From positions 1 to 20,391 of the forward strand of contig JAEYRX010000054.1 of the NCBI GenBank assembly GCA_023435225.1: DNA of 20,391 nucleotides, given 5' to 3'. The notes below the pieces were generated by a model, which made no database searches, had not been told where the DNA came from, and was given only the letters and a program-made list of their open reading frames with translations. This DNA is from Bacillota bacterium. Lineage in GTDB: Bacteria; Bacillota; UBA4882; UBA8346. Both the position numbers and the translations under genes were made by a program. Numbering within the stretch: position 1 is the stretch's first letter; each line of letters starts with the position of its first letter. Below, in pieces: positions 14,113-20,391 of this stretch.

Positions 14113-14283
14113 ATGACTGTCGACTATATAATAACTGCTATCGGCATTGTGGTTGCCCTAATCGGTTACCTGATGCGCCCGACCGATATCGGATGGTTCC
14201 TATTAGGCGTTGGTTCCGCCTCTATCATTTTAGGTATTCTTGACTTAGTATTCCGGCATCCGGGCGAAAAAGTGAACCATTGA
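14113..14283 (+). CDS. small two-helix membrane protein, 56 residues
   Basis: The gene has an excellent GGAGG ribosome binding site 7 bases before ATG. The product has two membrane helices: about residues 5-20 (YIITAIGIVVALIGYL) and about 27-47 (GWFLLGVGSASIILGILDLV), joined by the short polar loop MRPTDI and ending RHPGEKVNH. The hairpin topology puts both ends on the same side, probably the cytoplasm given the tail charges. I do not recognise the family. It is divergent from hom copy 2 and convergent with the YjbQ gene. The upstream 18-bp palindrome may control it. Confidence that it is coding rests on the ribosome binding site and the clean hydrophobic pattern. Confidence 0.75.
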   Translation: MTVDYIITAIGIVVALIGYLMRPTDIGWFLLGVGSASIILGILDLVFRHPGEKVNH

Positions 14284-14291
14284 TCCGGACA

Positions 14292-14435
14292 ACAGTTAGG
14301 AGTCAGAAATTTAGGAGCCAGGAGTCAGGAGTCAAGAGAATAAAAATAAAAGCTCCAAACTTCAAAATCTTTAATGACTATAAAAATTTACTTACACTAC
14401 TGGCTCCTGACTCCTAATCTACTGGCTCCTGATTT
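14292..14435. repeat. paired-arm short repeat, GGAGTCA type
   Basis: The left arm at 14292-14340 has tandem AGGAGTC/AGGAGCC words and the right arm at 14397-14435 has TGGCTCCTGACTCCTAATCT plus a further unit. The loop is about 56 bases. It separates the convergent small membrane protein and YjbQ genes, and could act as a bidirectional terminator structure. Confidence 0.7.
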
Positions 14436-14437
14436 TG

Positions 14438-14857
14438 TCATTCCCCAATAATCTTTACCAGCACCCTCTTCCTGCGCCGGCCGTCAAATTCTCCGTAGAA
14501 AATCTGTTCCCAGGGGCCAAAATCCAATTTACCATTGGTTACCGCCACCACAACTTCCCTCCCCATAACCTGCCTTTTTAAATGGGCATCACCGTTATCT
14601 TCCCCGGTCCGGTTATGAAGATATTGGGACAATGGTTCATGAGGCGCTAATTTTTCAAGCCAGTTCTGGTAATCCTGCCATAGCCCGTTTTCATGATCGT
14701 TAATAAAAACACTGGCGGTAATATGCATAGCGTTGACCAAACAAATACCTTCCGTAATACCGCTTTCACCTAACGCTTCATTCACTTGGGAAGTAATATT
14801 GATAAATTCCACTCTTTTTTCGGTCGCAAAAAAGAGCTCTTTCCGGTAAGATTTCAT
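14438..14857 (-). CDS. YjbQ/UPF0047 family protein
   Basis: 139 residues, normal for the family. Conserved features are NAMHITASVFINDHENGLWQ, then YLHNRTGEDNGDAHLKRQVM with the conserved His/Asn/His set, and LDFGPWEQIFYGEFDGRRRK near the end. Members fold as compact trimers with conserved histidines; thiamine-phosphate synthase activity has been reported for some, but the physiological role is not settled. Start choice: the first ATG touches GGAGG, so the second ATG (MKSYRKEL, 6 bases away) is preferred. It is divergent from the gene at 15037, with a CTCTGTG-type repeat between them. Confidence 0.93.
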   Translation of the reverse strand: MKSYRKELFFATEKRVEFINITSQVNEALGESGITEGICLVNAMHITASVFINDHENGLWQDYQNWLEKLAPHEPLSQYLHNRTGEDNGDAHLKRQVMGREVVVAVTNGKLDFGPWEQIFYGEFDGRRRKRVLVKIIGE

Positions 14858-14881
14858 GCCCATCCTCCTTAATTACTTTTG

Positions 14882-14946
14882 TCACAGAGGCACAGAGATA
14901 CAGAAAATTACTATTTCTTTCTCTGTGTCTTCGTGTCTCTGTGGCT
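14882..14946. repeat. paired-arm short repeat, CAGAGACA/CTCTGTG type
   Basis: The left arm at 14882-14904 (CACAGAGGCACAGAGATACA) and right arm at 14917-14946 (TTTCTCTGTGTCTTCGTGTC and on to CTCTGTGGC) enclose a short loop. It belongs to the same family as 4378-4434, here in a divergent promoter region. Confidence 0.65.
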
Positions 14947-14979
14947 ATTATTTATTTTTAATGATTACTCTTGAAACTA

Positions 14980-14988
14980 TGATATAAT
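14980..14988 (+). promoter_or_regulatory. extended -10 promoter for the gene at 15037
   Basis: TGATATAAT is a perfect extended -10 element (TGn then TATAAT). The -35 region (ATGATT at about 14961) is weak, as often with extended -10 promoters. Predicted transcription would start near 14995, about 40 bases before the ATG. Confidence 0.5.
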
Positions 14989-15036
14989 AATATTTAAATA
15001 TTTACTATACAAGTTAAAGTTGAAGGTGACGAACTG

Positions 15037-15639
15037 ATGAATTCCAATAAACAAAAAATCGTTATTAAAGAAAACAAAAAAAGTGATATAGCCCGTTTTT
15101 TCATCTCATATAGCTTAAACCGGAGCAAAGCGGAGAATAAGGAAAGGAGTTTTCAAATTATATCCGCATTAGTTAAAGATCACGATATTATTATGGAACT
15201 AGATAGTTCACTTATCGTATTAAATTCAGCCAAGGAAAAAGAGACTTCCGTATTAGGAATTGTTAAAGACCTCCGCGAATTAGGAATCGATTACCGGTAT
15301 CAGAAATCCGAATCACCGTCCAATAGTAGGAGTTTGCTCGACTTATTCAGCTTTAATAAAAATGTTACCGTCCATAAGGTCCTAGCGCATATTCCTAATA
15401 AGACCTGGAAAGAAGCTGACTTATTATTTATGTTGCCCACCTATGGAGTGCGTTATTATATCTTTAAAGAAACAATCGACGGAGCAAATTTATTAGAGGA
15501 TATATATTGCGGTAGAATTACGGAGGCTGAAAAAAAAGATTACTTTGATTATATAATTTACGATTGCAGCGACTTCGGACAGATGGGGCTAAATTCCGAC
15601 ATTTCAAAAGAAGAGCTCCGGAAGGCGCTGGAGGTCTAA
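15037..15639 (+). CDS. hypothetical protein
   Basis: I do not recognise this 200-residue soluble protein. The N-terminus is Lys-rich and polar (KIVIKENKKSDIARFFISYS), the middle looks alpha/beta (DIIMELDSSLIVLNSAKE, TSVLGIVKDLRELGIDYRYQ), and the C-terminal half has VHKVLAHIPNKTWKEADLLF, then a Tyr/Asp-rich segment YFDYIIYDCSDFGQMG. No signal peptide or membrane span is visible. The ATG lies about 8 bases after AAGGTGA and is preceded by an extended -10 promoter. It is convergent with the gene at 15776, itself unrecognised. Function cannot be assigned. Confidence 0.8.
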   Translation: MNSNKQKIVIKENKKSDIARFFISYSLNRSKAENKERSFQIISALVKDHDIIMELDSSLIVLNSAKEKETSVLGIVKDLRELGIDYRYQKSESPSNSRSLLDLFSFNKNVTVHKVLAHIPNKTWKEADLLFMLPTYGVRYYIFKETIDGANLLEDIYCGRITEAEKKDYFDYIIYDCSDFGQMGLNSDISKEELRKALEV

Positions 15640-15645
15640 TTTAAT

Positions 15646-15750
15646 TCTATAGAATTCAGAATATAGAATTTTAAATCCAGAATAAACCAAAGTATTGAAT
15701 ATAGACTTTAAGCATTTCTGCCGGCTTCTGGATTCTGATTTCTGAATTCA
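15646..15750. repeat. paired-arm short repeat, CAGAATC/GAATTC type
   Basis: The left arm at 15646-15688 (TCTATAGAATTCAGAATATA...AATCCAGAATAA) and right arm at 15716-15750 (TTCTGCCGGCTTCTGGATTC and TGATTTCTGAATTC) are imperfect reverse complements. It sits between two convergent genes and resembles the element at 2083-2205. Confidence 0.6.
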
Positions 15751-15775
15751 TCTTTACTGATCATTTTGCTTGTTT

Positions 15776-16483
15776 CTACTTCTTCTCCCCTTGCATTTTT
15801 CCCAGGCGTTGCTCAATCAATTTGGTTGCATGAAGGACATGGGTCTTTATTGATTGTGATAAAGAAGTAGTTAACGATTTCTGTAACTTTAGAGGCTCGT
15901 TAGTTGCTACCTGAATATTAATAAATAAATTAGTCTCATGAATATTATTTAACTCCGTAATTGGGAAATAACTGCCTGCCTCGGTTCTGGAGATCAACTT
16001 ACATACAATATTTATCCGTAAACTGTCTTTTTGGAAAAATACATCTACTCCTAGATCATTTATTTCTACTTGGGAAGCCTCATCTCTAATGTAATCATCG
16101 CTCCAGGCAAATATTAATTGCGAAAACTCTTGTAAAGAGCTTAAAGGATACAGATAATAACCTTGAACTCCCATAGATACAATATCGGCCGGAGTCAAAA
16201 AAGCGGAGATTTTTTTTAGTAGAGACTCCAAAACCTCCACAAAATGCTCATAACTAATACAAGAATTCATTGTAAAAATGAATTTCCGCGACCGGAATAC
16301 TATGATTTCCCAGTCTTCCAAAGAATTGATATCTTTTGGTTTTACTGAAAATTCATCTTTATTGTCGGAAGTGATTACTTCTAAATTTTTGGCTTCCGGG
16401 TTTACATTCTCGCCAAAATTGTCGAAGGACTCCACAAAAGTACATCTGACTTCAGCGAACATTCGTAAATTTGATAGATTCAT
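15776..16483 (-). CDS. hypothetical protein
   Basis: I do not recognise this 235-residue soluble protein. It starts MNLSNLRMFAEVRCTFVESF with an ATG 9 bases after AGAGGG. The middle has SLEDWEIIVFRSRKFIFTMN and a helical VEVLESLLKKISAFLT; the second half alternates predicted strands (EINDLGVDVFFQKDSLRINI) and ends in a long helix (LSQSIKTHVLHATKLIEQRL). This strand-rich plus C-terminal-helix layout is reminiscent of the loosely defined TIGR04255-type proteins, but I cannot support the match. It lies downstream of guaA on the same strand, separated by 345 bases and a terminator-like hairpin, so it is probably its own unit. Confidence 0.75.
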   Translation of the reverse strand: MNLSNLRMFAEVRCTFVESFDNFGENVNPEAKNLEVITSDNKDEFSVKPKDINSLEDWEIIVFRSRKFIFTMNSCISYEHFVEVLESLLKKISAFLTPADIVSMGVQGYYLYPLSSLQEFSQLIFAWSDDYIRDEASQVEINDLGVDVFFQKDSLRINIVCKLISRTEAGSYFPITELNNIHETNLFINIQVATNEPLKLQKSLTTSLSQSIKTHVLHATKLIEQRLGKMQGEKK

Positions 16484-16727
16484 TGCGGATGACCCTCTTT
16501 TGGATGAAACAATGTTTTCATCAATTTCCCCGCTTAATACTTGAATATATTCCCTCTTAAACCGCTTTTTCCTGCTGCATACTCTTTACACTACATATTA
16601 AAATCGGCTAAAAACGCCTGGACCTTTAATTTTTCATTTGAGAAGTAGCAATAAGTTTTATGTTGAAATTTAATTAATTCAATCCAAATCAATGACGAAA
16701 TCGGCACTTTTTAAAATTAATATAAAA
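16484..16727. other. gap upstream of the 15776 gene
   Basis: AT-rich non-coding DNA. No gene or clear promoter could be supported. Together with the repeat that follows it makes a 345-base intergenic stretch. Confidence 0.4.
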
Positions 16728-16805
16728 AAATCCTGTTAAATCCTGTTAATCCTGTCAAATTAAATTTTTTTGACAGGATTTACACAGATTAACATGGATT
16801 CATAG
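16728..16805 (-). terminator. paired-arm ATCCTGTTA repeat acting as candidate guaA terminator
   Basis: An 11-bp perfect stem (AATCCTGTCAA 16748-16758; TTGACAGGATT 16770-16780) is extended by further AATCCTGTTA words on the left and ACACAGATTAACATGGATT on the right. Read from guaA, the stem is followed by more repeat units and then TTTTTTT at 16724-16730. It is the same repeat family as 911-985, which also follows a gene end. Confidence 0.5.
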
Positions 16806-16828
16806 ATTAAAGATTTATGGATAATTTT

Positions 16829-18685
16829 TTACTGCCACTCAACTGTTGCCGGTGGTTTACTGGTTACATCATATAGTATCAAATCAATCTCCGGCAACCC
16901 CTTTTCAATTTCGGCGACTAAATCGCCTAACATTCCTTTGGTAATATCCCCACCGATGAAAGCAGGCCTTCCGGTCATAAAATCATTAGTTACAAATGTC
17001 CGGATCGCCACCGAATATTTTTTGGTAACTCCTATTGGTAATAATACTGCAAATACTTGGCTTATTGGGGGTATGTTCAGCTTCTTAACCACTAAGTCAT
17101 CAACTTCCCTTAATAGCTCAACATTATCATGATTGATATGCATCGGATATGTTTTAATCTCTCCCTTTAACCCGGTCTGATTTAAAACATAAGCCACCCG
17201 GTTTACAAAATCAACTTGATTGGGCAGGCTTCTCCCGATATGATAGACCTTATCCCATTCCAAATCAAGGCCTTTACCGGAAGCAATCGCCAAGTAACGA
17301 TAACTACGGCAATCTCCCTGTACTCCAACAGTTTTAATAGGTACAAGCGTTCCCTGGTAACCGGCCCCGATCGTTTTGAATAAATCGTTAAATTTTACAA
17401 GTTGTTCGGAAGTTATTTTGTCGGTTCCTTCATTGCACATCATCCGGACTGCCAAACCCGGTCCGGGGAAAGGTTGCCGGGAAGCGATACTTTCTTCTAT
17501 CCCTAAGGCTCTGGCCACTTGTCTGACTTCATCTTTATGCCAATCCCAATTTGTCTCGACCACCAGTCCTTTTTCCCGGGCCCGTCTGACAATATCCACG
17601 TCATTATGGTGGGTTTTAATCTTATGGGCATGGCTGCTAACATCGGGGTTGCCGCTTTCAATCAGATCCGGCCTAAGCGTACCCTGAGCCCAAAAAGTTT
17701 TATCAAAATCCAACTCTAAGTTCTCAGCAGTTTTCCTAACTACCTTAATGAATACTTCCCCGATTAGATTTCTTTTAGCTTCCGGATCCACCATTTTGGT
17801 TAATGGACCGATTTGTTCGCTGTTTACCTCAATCACGCTGTTAAAAAAATCCGTTTCGGCATTTTCCCGGATAAGATTCTTCAAACCTAAATCTTTTAAG
17901 TTTTCACAAACCAAATCGCTCTCATTTTTACGCATCAAACCATGGTCAATATGGATGGCATATACATTATCGGGATTTAGAGCTTTAACTAATAAAGCCG
18001 CGCTAACCGCCGAATCAACTCCACCGCTCACCAAAACTAAAATCTTCTCATCCTTTACCTTTTCCCGGATCTTTTCAATCGCCGTATTAATCCGGTCTTC
18101 TAAGCGATAGTTCCCGGTTAATCCGCAAATTTTCATCAAGAAATTATGAAGCATCTCTTTACCATTGACTGTCAAATCGACTTCCGGGTGGAATTGAACC
18201 CCGTATACCTTCAAGTCCTCATTATAAATACCGGCATACACATCTTCGGAAGTCGCTGCGGCTTTAAAACCTTCGGCCAATTTGGTGACAGTGTCTCCAT
18301 GGCTCATTAATACCTGCTGTTTTTGTTCAAGTCCGTGAAATAAAGGACAATCGGTTTTAATCTCAATTGTGGTCTCCCCGTATTCGGTTTTATGACCTGG
18401 TGATACAACCCCGCCGTAATGCTGATTAATCATTTGCATCCCATAACAAATACCTAATACCGGGATTTTTAGCTCAAAAATTTCGTGGTCATATTTCAAA
18501 GCCTGTTCGCTCCAGACGCTGCTTGGGCCGCCCGATAAAATAATTCCCTGAAATCCCTTGAGAGTTTCCGCCGGTGTCATAATTGAGAAAATTTCCGACT
18601 TCACCGACATTTCCCGAACTTTTCTATCAATCACCTTAGTATATTGGCCACCGCAATCAAGGATGGCAATTCTTTCAACTTCCAC
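16829..18685 (-). CDS. guaA: GMP synthase (glutamine-hydrolysing), long eukaryote-type form
   Basis: Converts XMP to GMP using ATP and glutamine. About 618 residues, against roughly 510-525 for usual bacterial GuaA. The glutaminase domain has the nucleophile in GICYGMQ (Cys about 80) and FHPE (His about 166, Glu about 168). The PP-loop SGGVDS is at about 220-225, followed by HIDHGLMRKNESD and RQPFPGPGLAVRM. The C-terminal dimerisation region is extended: LVPIKTVGVQGDCRSYRYLA, then about 100 extra residues, AIRTFVTNDFMTGRPA, and the end VTSKPPATVEWQ. The GVQGDCRSY and RTFxTxDFMTG segments match the human-type enzyme. I chose the GTG at 18685, 6 bases after GAGGTG; the longer reading starts inside the ribosome binding site. 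Confidence 0.97.
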   Translation of the reverse strand: MEVERIAILDCGGQYTKVIDRKVREMSVKSEIFSIMTPAETLKGFQGIILSGGPSSVWSEQALKYDHEIFELKIPVLGICYGMQMINQHYGGVVSPGHKTEYGETTIEIKTDCPLFHGLEQKQQVLMSHGDTVTKLAEGFKAAATSEDVYAGIYNEDLKVYGVQFHPEVDLTVNGKEMLHNFLMKICGLTGNYRLEDRINTAIEKIREKVKDEKILVLVSGGVDSAVSAALLVKALNPDNVYAIHIDHGLMRKNESDLVCENLKDLGLKNLIRENAETDFFNSVIEVNSEQIGPLTKMVDPEAKRNLIGEVFIKVVRKTAENLELDFDKTFWAQGTLRPDLIESGNPDVSSHAHKIKTHHNDVDIVRRAREKGLVVETNWDWHKDEVRQVARALGIEESIASRQPFPGPGLAVRMMCNEGTDKITSEQLVKFNDLFKTIGAGYQGTLVPIKTVGVQGDCRSYRYLAIASGKGLDLEWDKVYHIGRSLPNQVDFVNRVAYVLNQTGLKGEIKTYPMHINHDNVELLREVDDLVVKKLNIPPISQVFAVLLPIGVTKKYSVAIRTFVTNDFMTGRPAFIGGDITKGMLGDLVAEIEKGLPEIDLILYDVTSKPPATVEWQ

Positions 18686-18741
18686 CAAATTCACCTCATG
18701 TATTAGAAAATAAAATTATTTATTCATCAAAAATATTTTTC

Positions 18742-18771
18742 ATTATAACAGATATTTATTTTTAAAAACAA
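18742..18771 (-). promoter_or_regulatory. guaA promoter
   Basis: On the minus strand: TTGTTT (18766-18771), an 18-base spacer, and TATAAT (18742-18747) preceded by TGT, an extended -10. It predicts a leader of about 50 bases before the GTG start; no purine riboswitch fits in that space. Confidence 0.65.
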
Positions 18772-18883
18772 GGGTTTTAGAGAATTGTAATATTCTTATA
18801 AGGATAAAATTGCCCTGCCTAATATAAAAACCAAGGTCCAAAGGTTAAATTCATAATATTGTTTTGTAGGATTCCCATAATCT

Positions 18884-18931
18884 ATTGAATAACCGTTAAA
18901 AATAGTTTATATTATATCTTTCGCATATAAT
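18884..18931 (+). promoter_or_regulatory. candidate ychF promoters
   Basis: Two possibilities overlap: TTGAAT (18884-18889) with TATATT (18908-18913) at 18-base spacing, and a consensus TATAAT at 18926-18931 with a poor -35. Either gives a leader of roughly 85-110 bases. Confidence 0.45.
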
Positions 18932-18963
18932 TACTTTTTGAGGTAAACACCCCAAAAACTACA

Positions 18964-19029
18964 ATGAATGCCCGCTTAATTGGATTTTTTGGTCTTTCAT
19001 TCGAATACGAAAGGATGTTAATGATTTGA
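18964..19029 (+). other. 21-codon upstream ORF overlapping the ychF start
   Basis: ATG at 18964 opens MNARLIGFFGLSFEYERMLM I and stops at TGA 19027-19029, which overlaps the TTG start of ychF by two bases. This geometry allows translational coupling, but I see no well-spaced ribosome binding site for it (GAGGT is about 18 bases upstream). Confidence 0.2.
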
Positions 19030-20135
19030 AACTGGGAATTGTCGGATTACCAAATGTCGGTAAAAGTACTTTGTTTAATGCAATCACCAAAGCAGGGGCG
19101 GAAAGCGCCAATTATCCATTTTGTACTATAGAGCCGAATGTCGGGATAGTACCTGTTCCGGATGAACGCTTACAGAAACTAGCCGAGATTTATGACCCCG
19201 AAAAGATAACGCCGACGGTAATTGAATTTGTAGATATTGCCGGACTAGTTAAGGGCGCTAGTCGAGGTGAGGGTCTTGGTAACAAATTTTTAGCCCATAT
19301 CCGGGAAGTCGATGCCATTGTACAAGTGGTGAGATGTTTTGAAGATGCTAATATCGTACATGTTGACGGCAGTGTTAGCCCAAAACGTGACGTCGAGACG
19401 ATCAATTTGGAGTTAATCTTTGCTGATCTGGAAACATTGGAAAAACGGATTGACAAAACAACTAAATTACTTAAAGTCCAAGACGCCCGCTTGAGGGCGC
19501 AGTATGAAGCGGAAGTGACTGTTTATGAACGAATCAAAAAAGGTTTGGAAGAGGGGTTGCCGGTAAGGACATTACAGTTAAACGAAAATGAAAAAACCAT
19601 TACCCGTCAGACCTTTTTATTGACCGATAAACCGGTAATCTATGCCGCTAATGTGGATGAATCGGACTTGGCAAACGGCGGGGCCAATAATCATTTGGTA
19701 AAGGAACTTCAAATGATAGCTGCTGCCGAGGGAGCTGAAATGGTTATTACTTCAGCCCGGATTGAGGAGGAAATCGCCCAACTGGAAGAGGCGGAACGGA
19801 AAGAGTATCTAAAAGAATTAGGTATTGAAGAATCTGGATTGGACAAAATGATTAAAAAGAGTTACCAATTACTTGGTTTAATCAGTTTTCTTACGGCTGG
19901 TAAACCGGAAGTCCGCGCCTGGACTATTTCCAAGGGTACTAAAGCACCTCAGGCTGCCGGAAAAATTCACTCCGACATCGAAAGAGGTTTTATTCGTGCT
20001 GAAATTGTGAGTTATAACGATTTGATCAGCTGCGGTAACTATAATGCGGCTAAAGAAAAAGGGTTAGTACGTCAGGAAGGTAAAGATTACATAATGCAGG
20101 ACGGTGATGTAACTTTGTTCCGGTTTAATGTTTAA
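19026..20135 (+). CDS. ychF: YchF/Obg-like ATPase
   Basis: Universal P-loop ATPase of the Obg family that binds ribosomes and is linked to stress and translation control. 369 residues, standard length. G1 GLPNVGKST is at about 7-15, the G2 region NYPFCTIEPNVG at about 29-40, G3 DIAGLVKGAS at about 70-79, and the altered G4 NVDE at about 209-212, which in this family favours ATP over GTP. A coiled-coil insertion follows LETLEKRIDK, and the C-terminal TGS domain includes FLTAGKPEVRAWTI and the end DGDVTLFRFNV. The start is TTG, fixed by the invariant MKLGIVGLPNVGKST N-terminus, about 10 bases after AAAGGA. It is divergent from guaA. A 98-bp palindromic element abuts the stop codon and may end transcription. 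Confidence 0.98.
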   Translation: MKLGIVGLPNVGKSTLFNAITKAGAESANYPFCTIEPNVGIVPVPDERLQKLAEIYDPEKITPTVIEFVDIAGLVKGASRGEGLGNKFLAHIREVDAIVQVVRCFEDANIVHVDGSVSPKRDVETINLELIFADLETLEKRIDKTTKLLKVQDARLRAQYEAEVTVYERIKKGLEEGLPVRTLQLNENEKTITRQTFLLTDKPVIYAANVDESDLANGGANNHLVKELQMIAAAEGAEMVITSARIEEEIAQLEEAERKEYLKELGIEESGLDKMIKKSYQLLGLISFLTAGKPEVRAWTISKGTKAPQAAGKIHSDIERGFIRAEIVSYNDLISCGNYNAAKEKGLVRQEGKDYIMQDGDVTLFRFNV

Positions 20136-20233
20136 GGAAGCGCTGATTAATCCGATTTTGTGCGAGCAAATATGCGGTATTAGGCATTTTGCGAAGCACA
20201 AAATTGTTGCTTATTCAATGAATCAGCGCTTCC
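20136..20233 (+). mobile_element. 98-bp palindromic MITE-like element, copy 2
   Basis: GGAAGCGCTGATTAAT at the left and ATGAATCAGCGCTTCC at the right, with the inner ATTTTGTGC/GCACAAAAT pair. Here the arms extend outward to TTAAGGAAG/CTTCCTTAA, so the left arm includes the ychF stop codon TAA. Six differences from the copy at 12134-12231, five of them transitions clustered mainly near position 70-77 of the unit. Confidence 0.85.
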
Positions 20234-20291
20234 TTAAGAATACTGTTGGATGATTTTTAGTGAAAATACAACTTTCGCACTTTAATTTTAA

Positions 20292-20390
20292 TGCAGTAAA
20301 ATCAATAATTTAAGGTATCAACTTTTGAAAAAATCGTTAAAGCTTTCGATGTTTTCAAAAGTTAATTTTAATTGATATGACTTTACTGCA
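20292..20390. mobile_element. second palindromic element, different family
   Basis: Outer arms TGCAGTAAAATCA and TGACTTTACTGCA; inner perfect-but-one arms AACTTTTGAAAAAATCG (20320-20336) and CGATGTTTTCAAAAGTT (20347-20363). About 99 bp, no ORF, and the right arm ends at the window edge. Only one copy is visible. Confidence 0.55.
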
Positions 20391-20391
20391 A

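Noticed and set aside
17376..18110. Long plus-strand open frames opposite guaA
   Set aside because: They are antisense shadows of a strongly conserved gene with no ribosome binding sites or recognisable domains.
18686..18741. Guanine or other purine riboswitch upstream of guaA
   Set aside because: The predicted leader is only about 50 bases and AT-rich, too short for a purine aptamer.

Overview
The window looks like a chromosomal segment of a low-GC, Gram-positive-lineage bacterium (Bacillota/Firmicutes). The evidence is two T-box leaders, strong GGAGG-type ribosome binding sites, frequent GTG/TTG starts and intrinsic terminators with U-tracts. It is not a classic Bacillus or Clostridium layout. 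I cannot name the genus. No rRNA, tRNA, CRISPR array, phage module or transposase gene was seen.

Layout. Positions 120-2040 (minus strand) hold an ABC transporter ATPase, a two-CBS-domain protein and an unrecognised 168-codon ORF. Positions 2226-8841 (minus strand) hold a five-gene peptide/oligopeptide importer: binding protein, two permeases and two separate ATPases. The permeases and binding protein most resemble the YejA/YejB/YejE branch, but the ATPase that is a single fused protein (YejF) in enterobacteria is split here into DppD- and DppF-like genes. Positions 8929-9507 hold a broken ORF containing an exact 21-bp tandem array, plus a second short ORF remnant. A Uma2-family gene follows at 9508-10065. 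Positions 10409-13970 hold two paralogous homoserine dehydrogenase genes. Each is preceded by its own T-box riboswitch, and both leaders have a threonine ACC codon at the specifier position. Positions 14113-14283 hold a 56-codon two-helix membrane protein behind an 18-bp perfect palindrome. Positions 14438-16483 hold a YjbQ/UPF0047 gene and two unrecognised genes. Positions 16829-18685 hold a long, eukaryote-type GMP synthase, divergent from ychF at 19026-20135.

Intergenic DNA is the most unusual part of the window. Nearly every larger gap carries a pair of inverted arms built from short tandem words (heptamers such as GGAGTCA or TAATGCC, the CAGAGACA type, or the ATCCTGTTA type) around a short unique loop. 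Separately, a 98-bp nested-palindrome element occurs twice, in opposite orientations and with only six differences: once between the two hom units and once directly after the ychF stop codon. A different palindromic element of about 99 bp closes the window. These look like non-autonomous mobile or hairpin repeats, some of which may have been recruited as terminators or leader hairpins.

The genes do not form one pathway. They are housekeeping and nutrient functions: peptide import, threonine/methionine-branch control by tRNA charging, GMP synthesis, and a ribosome-associated ATPase. No new defence or biosynthetic system is evident. The best candidates for novelty are the duplicated hom/T-box unit, the paired-arm repeat families and the 98-bp palindromic element.
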